NCBI GenBank assembly: GCA_018806915.1 | Contig: JAGKQI010000100.1 | Coordinates: forward strand, 2,108,001-2,172,000 | Reading direction: 5' to 3' | DNA length: 64,000 nt | Source of the DNA: Phytophthora colocasiae | Lineage: Eukaryota; Oomycota; Peronosporomycetes; Peronosporales; Peronosporaceae | In this document: piece after piece, positions 9,756 to 20,166 of the stretch | How positions within the stretch are numbered: position 1 is the first letter of the stretch | Layout: the number at the start of each line of letters is the position of its first letter | Notes under the pieces: model-generated | Told to the model about the DNA's origin: nothing | Database searches by the model: none | The model's input: the letters and a program-made list of their open reading frames with translations, nothing else | Translations under genes and position numbers: made by a program

Positions 9756-12700
9756 GAGCGGGACTGCGACGTCCGGGGAATGTACGAGATCCCCAACACG
9801 ATGGAGAAACGACGGACGTCGGACGAATGGAGACAGACGCGGGTGGAGAGGGAAACCTGGCGCACGCGGAGGACGAGATGGACGAGGTGAGAAAGCGGAT
9901 GAATGAGGACGTGAGCGAGTATGACGAGGAGCGTTCCGACTTGTACTTGGCCACGGTGAGACCAGCGATGGCCGCGGCGAGATATGTGCGAGCCACTGCG
10001 AAAGTGACGAAGGATGAAGATGGTGCCGACGAGTTCCCAACTGGAGAAGGCGCAGCAGTAACCAGCATCGCACTGCGAGGTGACGAAGGCAAGACTGGAG
10101 AAGGCGCACGACGAATGAACGTCACAGGCGACACGGCAGCGGCGACGACAAAAGACGTGGGCTCCGTGAGCACAGTGATAGCGACGGCGGGCACAAACAG
10201 CGCTGGGAGTGCACAGTCGATGTTGGCCGAGAGTACGGATGCTGACGGGAGCGGAGAACCAGTGGCGAGTAGTACCGAACCCGCGGTGACCGACGCGAAA
10301 GAAGCGGCGAAGCAAGCACGGCTGCTCAGGCGACAAGCACGGAAGAAAGCGAAACGGCGGAAGGCGATTCAGCGGTTGGCCGAGAAGCGACGACGGCGGC
10401 AGGAAGTGCAAGAGGAAGTTGCGCGTTGTAGCGAAGCGCGTCGACGGGAACGAACGACGGCAGCACAAGATGCACTGCGAGACTTGGCCACGCAACGGAA
10501 GCGAAGGTCACGGACGGTGGACCCGACGAAGACGGCGCACGTGAACTTGGTGAAGCACAGTACCGAAGCAGACGAGGAATACAAGAACGAGAATAATGTG
10601 GAAGAGCACATCTGCGCGGGCGACGGATTACCGACAACGAACGTGACGGTGAGTGGTGTGCGTCGACAAGTGAAGCTGGACAGTGGAGCCCGGTACACTA
10701 TTGCCGGTACGGACTGGATGAAATACGGCGACAGAGTGGACGGAGTAGCCCCAGTGGATTACGTAGAAGGTGTCGGAGGCTTTCTTCTCGACGTGGTGGG
10801 CGTATGGCGGTTCCGACTGCACACGGAGTTCAATGAGATCATCACGGTGGACGCTTGCATCGTGGACGGGTGCACGGACGAGTTTCTTTTGGGCGTGGAC
10901 TTTATGCGAGAGCACGGAGCGACTATGGATTTCGACAAGAACGAGATTCGCTACGCGGTGGACGATCGTAAGGTGACGATCCCCTTTCGAACGTATGACG
11001 ACGGAGGAAACGCACGAGTGGCGGCAGTACGGTTGGCGCGACGGCATATGTTGGACGGAAACGCGGTGACACCAATATCCGTGGCGGTGGCAGCGGCGGA
11101 CGGCGAGCAAGGCGTGTTTCTTCCCACGAAAGCGGCAGGAGCAGTGATGCTAGCAGCGACAGTAACGAAGGTGCAGAATGGACGTGCGTGGGTACCAGCG
11201 ATAAACTCAAGTAATGAAAAAGTTTGTCTACCTTCGAAGCGAGAGCTCGGTGTATGGGTGCCTATCGATAAGGACATGTCGGTACTCGAGATGGATGGAG
11301 CGCTACAGAGAGACCGTGTTCTCTCATGGATGGACGAATTAGGCGATACAGGAACGCCTCTGGACGACGAAAGCTCGGTGAACATTGGCGTGGACAACAA
11401 AGATGGTCGAGATATGATTTTGAAGCTACTACGGGCGTACAGAACGTTGACGAAGGACACGGGTGATTGCCCACCGGCAACAGCTTTGGACGTGGAGCAC
11501 CACATCGATACGAGGGAAACACGACCAATTATGTTAAAACGAAGACGGCAAGCACAAACGGAGGATGCAATTATCGAAGAGAACGTGACCAAGATGTTAC
11601 AAGCTGGTGTGATTGAGGAAGGAAACGGAGCATGGGGCTTCCCGGTCGTATTGGTTAGAAAGAAGGACGGCGAAGTGCGGTTTTGCGTGGACTATCGGGC
11701 TTTGAACAAGGTTACCCGAAAGGATGTGTACCCGTTACCCAGGATAGATGAAACTCTGGAAGCGTTGGGGGGTGCGTTACTGTTCACGACATTAGATCTC
11801 AAAGCGGGATATTGGCAAATTTTGGTAGCAGCGGCAGATCGGGAGAAGACAGCGTTTACGTCGAAACAAGGGCTGTTTCAGTTTGTGCGGATGCCATTTG
11901 GCCTGACAAACGCCCCTTCTACTTTTCAACGGATGATGAACCACGTGTTACGCGGATTGACATGGGCGAATTGCTTGGTGTATCTGGACGACATTGTGGT
12001 ATACACTAGAGGAGGTATTGAGCGTCACGTGATTGAGTTGGAGTGCGTATTGGAGCGGTTGGCGGCTGCAGGGTTAACCCTGAAGCTGAAAAAGTGTGTG
12101 TTCGCAGCCACTTCGATGGAGTACTTGGGACATCGGTTGAGTGCGGACGGAGTGCAACCTCTAGAGCGTTTGGTGACGGCGGTGCGAGAGTTTCCAAGGC
12201 CGAAGGACGTGAAGGAAGCGAAGCGCTTCGTGCATTTGGCGGGTTACTACAGGAGGTTTGTGCCGAATTTTGGATCGCTGTTGGCGCCAGTGACCAAGTT
12301 GTTGCGTAAGAGTGTAGCATGGGAGTGGAGAGACGCGCAGGAGGCGGCCTTCGAAACGGTCAAGAAGATCCTAACGACGAAGCCGGTTTTGCGGTATCCT
12401 AATTTCCAGTTGCCATTTCGAGTGGAAACGGACGCTAGTACGGTTGGTTTGGGTGCCTGTTTGCTACAAGACGACGGACGCGGGTGGCAACCCATTGCAT
12501 ATGCGAGTAAGGTCAACAGCCCTACTGAAAGTAAGTACGGGATCACGGAGTTGGAGTGTTACGCGGTGGTTTGGGCGATCTAGCTATTTAGACCCTACTT
12601 ATATGGACGAAGGTTCACCATTGTGACGGACCACGCAGCGTTAAAGTGGTTGATGACGAGCTCCGAGTTGACGGGCAAGTTGCATCGATGGGCTCTAACT

Positions 12701-15211
12701 TTACAAGAGTTCAACTTTGACGTGGTCTATAGACCTGGTAGCACAAACGTAGTGGCGGATGCGCTATCTAGAGCTCCAGTGGCGGCGAAGGTATTGGCAG
12801 CGGTCGGGCGACGGCGAAAATCAAGGAAAAGAGCGGCGCGACGGCTGGCTACGATGGACGAAAGTGTGGAGGAGATCGCACCAGCAACGGCGACCATGGC
12901 GGCGACTACGGGTACCGGTACCAAGGGCGATGAGCGGCCGGGTACGGGAACGGCAGCTGCACCAAAAGTCAGGAAGCGGCGACAGTTGTCCGGTGACAAG
13001 GCGGTGAGAGACGCGGAAGATGTGGGCGGTCACACGGCGGCGAGTGCGGATGGCGAGCAGATGGTAAATCGACCGCAAACGAGAGGTGCGAGGCGACGTG
13101 CGGCCGAAGCACAGCGAGCGGAGGAACTACGGCAATCGGAAGTGGAGTTGCGGGCAGTAACACCAGCCCCTGGTGACACGGTGAGTGCGGACACTGAACG
13201 TGCGGACGCAAGAACGGAGTCGGAACAGACAAACTCTCGGAACGGCAGGACTTCGGCCACGAGGCAGACGTGTGAGGACGGACGGGCGGCTGAACGAGAC
13301 GTGGAGAACGTGATACCACGTACATGTGCATCTGATGATATGGCGAAGCGGCCAACGACACGGACAAGGCGAGAACCGGGGACGACGACGGAACCAACGA
13401 CGAAGAAACGGACGGTGGTTAGGCGACAACCGACTCGCACGGAGAAGGAACGACAGACAAAGGAGCAGATTCCTCCTTTACGGCCCCGGTATGACGACGG
13501 CAAGACAGCGAGCGAAGCACGAGTCGGTAGCAGTGCACTAGAGACGGTGGTTGTGAGAGACGCAGCTGTGCGAAGACGAGAAGAGCATCGAGCGACGGAG
13601 CCGACGCTACAACTAACGGACGACGAGATCGTGGCAGCACAGGGCAAGAATCAGTTAGTCAAGAAGCTGTTGAACGCGGGCAGACATCGAGGAATGCGAG
13701 TGACGAAGCGGAACGGATTGGTATTGATCGGCACGGCAGCAGGAGAACGAGTAATTCTACCTCCAAAGCTATGGGCGGTTGTATTCAAGGAATGTCACGA
13801 TTCAGTGTGGGCCGGGCATTAACGGGCTCCCCATACTTTTGGACGGATCTCACAGATCTATTGGTGGCCGAATCTGCAGCGAGAGGTTAAACAATGGGTG
13901 CGCGGATGTCAAGAGTGCGGTAGTAGGAAGGCGAGACCGAAGGAGGTCATTCCTCCATTACGAAGTTTGAAAGGAGGCGATGTGTGTGATCGGTGGGCGT
14001 TGGATGTGGCAGGGCCACTACCTACGAGCGACGGCGGACAGCGGTATGTGATAGCAGCTCTCGAGTACGTTACGAGATATGCAGTGGCGACGACGGTGGA
14101 GAGACACACGGCGGAGAAGGTGGCAGAGTTTCTGATGCGCAATGTGGTGTTGAAATTTGGTGCATTTCGAGAACTTCTTACGGACGGAGCCCCTGAATTG
14201 ACCGGGAAGGCTATTGATCAACTAATGGTGATGTTACAGGCAGAGCAGACTACACCTGTACCATATCGACCACAAATGATTGGGCTGGTTGAGCGTTTTC
14301 ATCGGACGTGGAAGGATTGCGTGTCGATCTACATGAACAGCGACTTACAACATGACTGGGATACATGGGTGGATTTTGCAGTATATGCGTACAATTCCGG
14401 ACGACATTCGACGGTGCAGTTGTCTCCAAACGAATTAATGATGGGACGACGGCTTCGTTCACCGAATGAATTACTGAGAGGAACGAGTGTTACGGAGGCT
14501 GGCGAGTTGACGAGTTATCACAAGCGATTATTGGCATCCATGGAATCTAGCTACAAGTGTGCACAAGAAGCGAGAGAACGAGAACAAGCGCGACAGGCGA
14601 AGTATTATAACCGCAACGTACGAGCACGGAGAGAGTTCCGAGCTGGCGATCGAGTGTGGATGTACAGACCACCACGGGGAGCAAAGGCATCAAAGTTTGT
14701 TCACGTGTGGGTTGGACCGATGAGGATTGTTGAGCCTGCGGGTTACGATAACTTTCTGTTAAAGCGTGAAGATCAGGACGGAGATGGCGAGTTGGTTGTG
14801 GCGCATGTTTCATTTTTGGTGACGTATTTTTATCCTGCCGCGTTATTAGCGAAGACGGCGGCAGATATCGACGAGCAGTTGGCGTGCGAAGATGAGTGCG
14901 AGTCACGGACGAGCAGCGCGACGGCAAGAGCGACTACTAACTCAGCGACGAAGACAGTTGGCGCGACCAAGGCGATTAGCGGTGCAAAGCGAAATCGAGC
15001 GACAATGGGCGGTCAGGACGAGCGAGACGAATCGGACGTTGTCTTGGTGGAAGTTCGACGAAGGCGACGACGAAATAAGGCAGGGCACTACGTACTCGAG
15101 TACCAACTCAAGCCTGCGAGCGATGGACACGACGACGGAGGCCGATGGGTATCTGTTGAACAATACGAACGACTATTCGATAGCGTCAGGATCGTGGAAG
15201 ACCCTGAGTGA
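9734..15211 (+). pseudogene. Pol of gypsy element A, one frame with two in-frame stops
   Basis: Frame is continuous from 9725 to TGA at 15209-15211, except for TAG at 12581-12583 (inside RNase H, where related elements have Glu) and TAA at 13820-13822 (inside the integrase zinc domain, where Leu is expected). Order: a long Arg/Ala-rich leader; aspartic protease (KLDSGARYTIAG; FLLGVDFM); RT (FPVVLVRKKDGEVRFCVDYR; MPFGLTNAPSTFQRMM; YLDD near 11980); RNase H (ETDAS, ITELEC, TDHAALKWL); a basic low-complexity stretch of about 250 residues; integrase HHCC (ECHDSVWAGH.., CQECG) and D,D-35-E (ALDVAGP, LTDGAPELTG, GLVERFHRTW); and a C-terminal DNA-binding tail. Both stops are single-base changes in an otherwise intact frame, so the element cannot make full Pol as sequenced. 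Confidence 0.9.
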
Positions 15212-15221
15212 GGAGAAGGCG
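15206..15221 (+). promoter_or_regulatory. Polypurine tract of element A
   Basis: GAGTGAGGAGAAGGCG lies immediately before the 3' LTR; such tracts prime plus-strand synthesis. It overlaps the pol stop codon. Confidence 0.7.
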
Positions 15222-16001
15222 TGTAAGGGATCCTCGATGCAGGACGGATTCGAACGGCTGGGCGCTATGACGGACGAGGCGTGTAGCGAGGAAGTGGCCT
15301 CGGGAGACGGGCAGTCGGCCAGGTGGCTTGAAGTACCTCGGTCGCAGTTTGATACCTCCCGTGGGTTGATAGTGCGAAGCCCAGGAGCGAGCACGTGGCG
15401 AGCTTTTGGCGGATTGGACGGAGATTCCGACGAGGTCTCACTTTAGTTTTGGACGGAGACCACACGGAGGTCTCACTTCTCTTTTGACCTTGGACGAGTG
15501 CAAGGCAGCAGAGGCTGTTGGACGGACGGACGGACGGACGAAGCGGACGGCTGAAGGCTACGACTGAACGGCGAGACTGACGCGGCGGACTAGGCTCAGG
15601 CGAGGCTGCGTGTGGAGGTGGCGTGTTAACTCGTTGTTGTACGGGTAGCAGGAAGCTGGGTTGACTCACAGTCGTTGGACGTGAAGGGGCGTGCTACTTC
15701 ATAGTCGTTGGACGTGGAGAAGCGTGAAGCTCACTGTTGTTGTACAGTTCAAGCAGCTTAGTATCTCAGCACGAAGTCGTTCGACCTGCAGGTAGTGTCA
15801 TCGTACAGTCCCGGGAAGTAGTAGTTGTAGGACGGACGAGCGTAGATAATAATAAATAGGGACGCTCACTAGCAAGTGGCGTACCGGCGCGGTGAACCGA
15901 GCCATCGAGTGTTGGACGGACGTTGAAAGAGGAGAAAACGTAAGCGAAGCACGGACAACTATATTACCCGCCGGCACGCAGGTGATAGTAGACGTGTTAC
16001 A
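15222..16001 (+). repeat. 3' LTR of element A
   Basis: 780 bp, TGTAA...TTACA, followed by aagg. Near-identical to 6544-7332: five substitutions by eye and a 9-bp deletion. Confidence 0.93.
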
Positions 16002-16510
16002 AAGGCCTAGTAGATGAGTACACGTCCGTCTTCTTGTTCGCGATCGAACTGGGGTCCATTAGATCTGGCGCTAGGTAAGTAGCCGTACTCCCAGCGATGT
16101 TAGAGTCTTCAGCTTCGCCGCCATTTATATGTGACGACAGGATACTTGGTGCGTTGGCTGTGAACATTGCGCGTTCGACTTCGTTTCCATCAGCTCTGGA
16201 ATCGCTGAGCATTACAAAGAGGTGTTGGTGGCCGCCTTGGCTTGGGAAGTTGCGACTTGAAAGTCGCCGTCTTGACTCGGGGATCACTGCGCATCTCTGG
16301 TGAATCACTTTGGCTTGGACGTTGCAATTTGGGGATCGTCGCTGTGTTCTCCATCGACACGGAAGCTACTGGGCACAACTACAGTATTGACAGGGTGCTT
16401 GTTGGGCACTCATGTAAGTGCACCTTATCACACGCTATGATCAGGGAGATGTTCAGCATGATAATACCGTCTTTCATCTTGGCCTCCACTGTGGGGTCTT
16501 CTACGACATC
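16002..16510 (-). pseudogene. Degraded TKL kinase relic, cut by element A
   Basis: On the minus strand, pieces of the kinase at 20167-22077 can be read. Near 16440-16510 is a counterpart of EDPNVEAKMTDGRIKLN followed by a QLHEC-like motif. At 16010-16100 is AGSTATYLAPDL..SSIANKKTDVYS, matching AGGTAAYMAPELLNSSVVANEKTDVYS. Stops and shifts separate them, and the match ends at the aagg next to the 3' LTR. The catalytic loop is not readable. A non-functional third copy of the cluster's kinase. Confidence 0.75.
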
Positions 16511-17139
16511 TAAGCCCCCCCCCCCAATGTCTCGAATAATCGTTTCATGGCAAGCTCCAGGTCGTCTTCAGAGTCGAGGTTAGGAACGCCATCGTGACAT
16601 GAATATGGCTTGGAACTCCAGGCATTTGGTCGTTGGTTCTGTGGCAAGAACGCTGCTCTTCTTGTTGTGGTTGTTGACTGCCAGCTAGTGAAAGGTGGAT
16701 CATTTGGTACTAAGTACTTCAACTAAACAAGCTCGATTCGGCTTCCTCATGTTCTTATTCTTGCCCATGGGCCTACGACACAACGAACATTTTCCATGCG
16801 CAGCAGGTTGGTGAAGATAACCGAATTCTTGGTTGCACTGCATTTTTCGAGCGCTACTGGAGTTCTTACCTTGTAGGGAATGATTCAATAGAGTCAAGTT
16901 TACAGTCTTTTTCTTAAAGAGATGAAGAAGTTCTTCTCTTCAGGTTCTCGTGAATAAAATTGAATTCATTCCCCGACAATCGCTTACAAAAGTATTCAGG
17001 TGGAGACCCTAGCTAACACTTCACGGCAGTGCTGGTCTGTTTCTTGTTATATGTTTTTTCTGGGTTTTCTATGATCTTCGTCTTGGTCCCGGATTCTGTT
17101 TTTTATCAATCTGGGAGACATCGGAGGTGATCCAGTCCG
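16511..17139. other. Spacer between kinase relic and HNH pseudogene
   Basis: No certain gene. Two minus-strand ORFs may be gene fragments: 16510-16722 (ends ..DDLELAMKRLFETLG) and 16700-16897 (contains QCNQEFGYLHQPAAHGKC and SLCRRPMGKNK, a Cys-containing stretch I do not recognise). The end near 17000-17139 repeats the 3' flank also seen at 6290-6430. Confidence 0.3.
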
Positions 17140-18105
17140 TTATCTCTCTCGAGGTGCCTTCAGCTCCATAGCCACATAGATTTTCTGTAGCTGCTCGCTG
17201 ACCCGTTCAAGCACAGGCGTATCTCCTTCGTTACTTAGCTTGCGTTGACTCCACTTCATTGCACGCCCCATCTCGCGTGTAATACGCTTTGTGACTTTTC
17301 GAGTCAGCGGTGTGCTTCTCGTCCAGCAAGTACGTTGTGAAATTCTTCGATTGTCACCGGTGTACTGCTCGTCCAGCAAGTACGTTGTGAAATTCTTCGA
17401 TTGTCACCGGTGTACTGCTCGTCCAGCAAGTACGTTGTGAAATTCTTCCCTGCGAGATGTCCAGAGCGCCAATCATCCATAAAATGACGGACGCCAGGTC
17501 CTTTGGTTCGGTTGGTGATCGGGTGGGTTAGGCAGAGGTTGTCCAATTTGTTAACCACTTCGTCCCGTAGCACTTCGGTCGCCAGAGCTAAGTCTTCATC
17601 GCCGTTCCGGAGATCCGTCATGGAAAGCGCAGTTGTGAACACTTGCTTTTCAGCAATGTGGTCCAGGTCGAGCGCATACGGCGTGTCAAGATCGAGCGGT
17701 TGCTGGTTGTAGACATCTTGGCCATCCCAACGGGCGACAACATCGGCTTGGACATGACGGCGAAAGTGAACGTCCAATGGGTGGAGCACTCTGGGGGAAA
17801 TGTACTCCTCGGGGAATTCGTGCGCCATAGAGCAGAATCTAGAATCTTTCTTCGCGGGTTTCTTGCAGCGAATGCTAGTCCCAACCTTGAAACCTTGGCT
17901 TGGGAAGACCCTGCTGTTTGTGGAACGTACAGTAGCCACGTTCATCGAGATCGCATGTGATCTCGCACTGCTCTCCCTTCTTGTTGACACCTTTGCACTG
18001 AGAAGCGTCTGGTAAGTGAAACTTGCAGAAGCCACGCTCATTGAGACCCTTCTTGATCCCGCAGCGGACACCGGTGGAGCGAGCGACGCCTTTGCACTGA
18101 GTCAT
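17140..18105 (-). pseudogene. C2CH-repeat / HNH nuclease-like gene, frameshifted copy
   Basis: Inverted paralogue of the gene at 18317-19915. It starts MTQCKGVARSTG with two C2CH repeats (C-x10-C-x11-C-x2-H type), then loses frame near 17900. Another frame continues with the HNH-like core (ALDLDHIAEKQ; DNLCLTHPITNRTKG; HFMDDWRSGH). A 50-bp unit repeated almost three times (17309-17458) shifts the frame again, and the C-terminal KRITREMGRAMKWSQRKL..ELKAPRER lies in the frame that two units, not three, would give. With two breaks it is unlikely to be functional as sequenced. It is divergent from its intact partner across a 211-bp spacer. Confidence 0.75.
17309..17458. repeat. 50-bp tandem repeat inside the HNH pseudogene
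   Basis: The unit containing gtccagcaagtacgttgtga recurs at 17321, 17371 and 17421, exactly 50 bp apart, with one or two base differences in the first copy. Since 50 is not a multiple of three, each extra copy changes the reading frame. Confidence 0.92.
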
Positions 18106-18316
18106 AGCGCTTAACTGGATTTGTTGGCTGCGTGTTGAATCCTCCGTCAGGGTAGCAGAGAGAGAGAGAGCGAGAAGTCTGTAGCCATCAGATTGGGTTC
18201 ATCGTTGTGTGTAGCCATCAGCAGCTTCAACATGGGTTCAAAACTTTGCTGTACCCATTTCACTCTGTCTTGTCAAAAATAGTACATATTCTCACAAGTA
18301 TTTTCTAAAGCTCAAA

Positions 18317-19915
18317 ATGTCTTCGACCTGTCAAGGTGTCACCAAGCGCGGAACTCCTTGCTCCATCACTTGGGGACTGGACGCCAATGGCTTCTGCCAA
18401 TACCACAAGCCTAATGCTGCTCAATGCAAAGGCGTCGCTCGATCCACTGGTCGCCGCTGCGAGGTCAAATGGAATCTGGACGACCAGGGCTTCTGCACTC
18501 ACCACAGCTCTCAATCCCCCGTTCCACCCACCACTGCAGCTTCCAACGCTTGTAAAGGCGTCACCAAACGTGGAACTCCTTGCTCTGTCACGTGGGGACT
18601 GGACGTCAATGGCTTCTGCAAGTATCACAAGCCAGACGCTTCCAGGTGCAAAGGCCTTGCACGAGCTACCGGCCGCCGCTGCAAGATCAAGTGGAATCTG
18701 GACGAACGAGGCTACTGCCAGTTTCACCGGCGCGTGGAGGCTACAGCAACAAAACAATGTGAGACAGTGGTGCCAGCTACAGGTCGACGCTGTACGCAGA
18801 CGGTGGGGATCGACGCTGACGGATTCTGTACGGCTCATCGGGCAGTGAACAGGGAGCAGCCGAAGTGTCAGGGGCTGCTGCCAGACTCGAGAGAGTCTTG
18901 TGGGAATAACGTCAAAGTTCAAGGGTACAAGTACTGCTGTGCAGCTCATGACCCGAAGTTTGCACATTCGTATGTGGCGCCGAAGCTGTTTAACGATCCA
19001 GGACTGAGAAAAAGTGTGGAAGGAGACATCGTCAAGTTCTTCAAGGGACGAGATCTGTATCATGGAGATAAACTGGATTTGAACACGGTAGGAGCAGTGG
19101 AGCTGGATCATATTCTGGAGAAGCAGTGCTTCGCGTTCGTCTTCCAACGTGCTGTGGTTCGAGATGCAGACGAAGTGCAGGATCTCGCGTATCTACTGAG
19201 GGAGGAAGTTGTGAATGAGCTGCCAAATTTGTGTCTGACCCGTGCGACGACCAACAAAATTAAAGGAGCTGCAGTCTCCAAGTTCCTGGATGACTCATTG
19301 TCTGGGCATCGGGGATCAAGGACACTGACGGACTATTTGCTGGCTGAGAAACGCGACGACACGCGACTTACGCGCAATGTGACGCGAACGATTCGACGAG
19401 AAATGGGAGCAGCACTTCGAAGATGCCAGCGGAAACTACGTGATGTTGTAGATAATCGCATTTGCCAAGCTCTCAGTGCTGAATTTCAGCAATTGTACGT
19501 GGACATGGATCTACACACGTCTCACAGTGGTTCTATCAAGGTGGAACAGGGCGATAAAGACGACGAGTATGTGATGGTGGACTCAGTGTCGACGGACTCT
19601 TGGACTGTAGTAGATATCAAGCGCACAGTTTCGGTCGAACACCGACAGCCAACGCTGAGTGCAGAGGCTAAACCATTTGTGCCAGGATCGGCATCAACGG
19701 ATTCACAGCGGGCTGACACTGCTAAGTACTGCAAGCAGGAGCCGCATGAGCTCAAAAAGGAGGTTAGCGGTAACTCCAGTACTGACTCAGAATGGGACAA
19801 GATCCATGAGTTCGAGAGGCAGCCAACTACTAGCCAAGTTTCATCGGAATCAACCTCTGAAGAGATCGTGAAGGAAAAAGAGAAAGATTCAAACATGTTG
19901 CAAAAGTTTCTCTAA
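18317..19915 (+). CDS. Six C2CH zinc repeats plus HNH nuclease-like domain
   Basis: 532 aa, single exon. The N-terminal 230 residues hold six repeats of about 35-40 residues of the form C-x9/10-C-x11-C-x2/3-H, e.g. CKGVTKRGTPC..GLDVNGFCKYH, likely small zinc-binding modules. An HNH-like core follows (about 250-330): VELDHILEKQ with the D-H pair, then ELPNLCLTRATTNKIKG with Asn residues and Lys, and FLDDSLSGH. This resembles HNH endonuclease folds, but catalysis is inferred. The C-terminal 130 residues are acidic, Ser/Glu-rich and probably disordered. No signal peptide, RxLR or membrane segment. The role is unknown. A diverged copy and relics surround it, so it belongs to a locally amplifying family. 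Confidence 0.7.
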   Translation: MSSTCQGVTKRGTPCSITWGLDANGFCQYHKPNAAQCKGVARSTGRRCEVKWNLDDQGFCTHHSSQSPVPPTTAASNACKGVTKRGTPCSVTWGLDVNGFCKYHKPDASRCKGLARATGRRCKIKWNLDERGYCQFHRRVEATATKQCETVVPATGRRCTQTVGIDADGFCTAHRAVNREQPKCQGLLPDSRESCGNNVKVQGYKYCCAAHDPKFAHSYVAPKLFNDPGLRKSVEGDIVKFFKGRDLYHGDKLDLNTVGAVELDHILEKQCFAFVFQRAVVRDADEVQDLAYLLREEVVNELPNLCLTRATTNKIKGAAVSKFLDDSLSGHRGSRTLTDYLLAEKRDDTRLTRNVTRTIRREMGAALRRCQRKLRDVVDNRICQALSAEFQQLYVDMDLHTSHSGSIKVEQGDKDDEYVMVDSVSTDSWTVVDIKRTVSVEHRQPTLSAEAKPFVPGSASTDSQRADTAKYCKQEPHELKKEVSGNSSTDSEWDKIHEFERQPTTSQVSSESTSEEIVKEKEKDSNMLQKFL

Positions 19916-20166
19916 ACTATTGACAGCTTTGAGTTTCTTTTGCCAGCTCATTGAGCTGATCTTTTTCTTTTTTTTTTCTATGCAGTGGCCTATTCGGGCC
20001 TTCTTCACCTCACCGGCTTCAGTTCATGTCAAGCCGACGGACAAGATCGAGGAGACCTTTGTACGGCGCTTTAACGAGTTCACACACTCATAATGCATTG
20101 TGCTGCTCACAAAGAGAGCAACATCCAATTTGACGATGAGAAATCGCCAACTCCACATTATTCAAC

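Larger units (their letters stand above)
6544..16001 (+). mobile_element. Ty3/gypsy LTR retrotransposon A (complete, gag intact, pol with two nonsense codons)
   Basis: Full-length element with terminal repeats 6544-7332 and 15222-16001, both TGTAA...TTACA, and aagg on both sides as target duplication. The LTRs differ by about five substitutions and one 9-bp indel, so the insertion is recent. Order: LTR, PBS, gag, pol (protease-RT-RNase H-integrase), purine-rich tract (15206-15221), LTR. It lies between an HNH relic and a kinase relic, so it inserted into the duplicated cluster. Confidence 0.92.

Noticed and set aside
8853..10109. 418-codon minus-strand ORF, and similar ones at 7753-8331, 9695-10495 and 13030-13647
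   Set aside because: Antisense to gag/pol of element A; the skewed GC and codon pattern of the sense strand keeps these frames open. No protein-like motifs.
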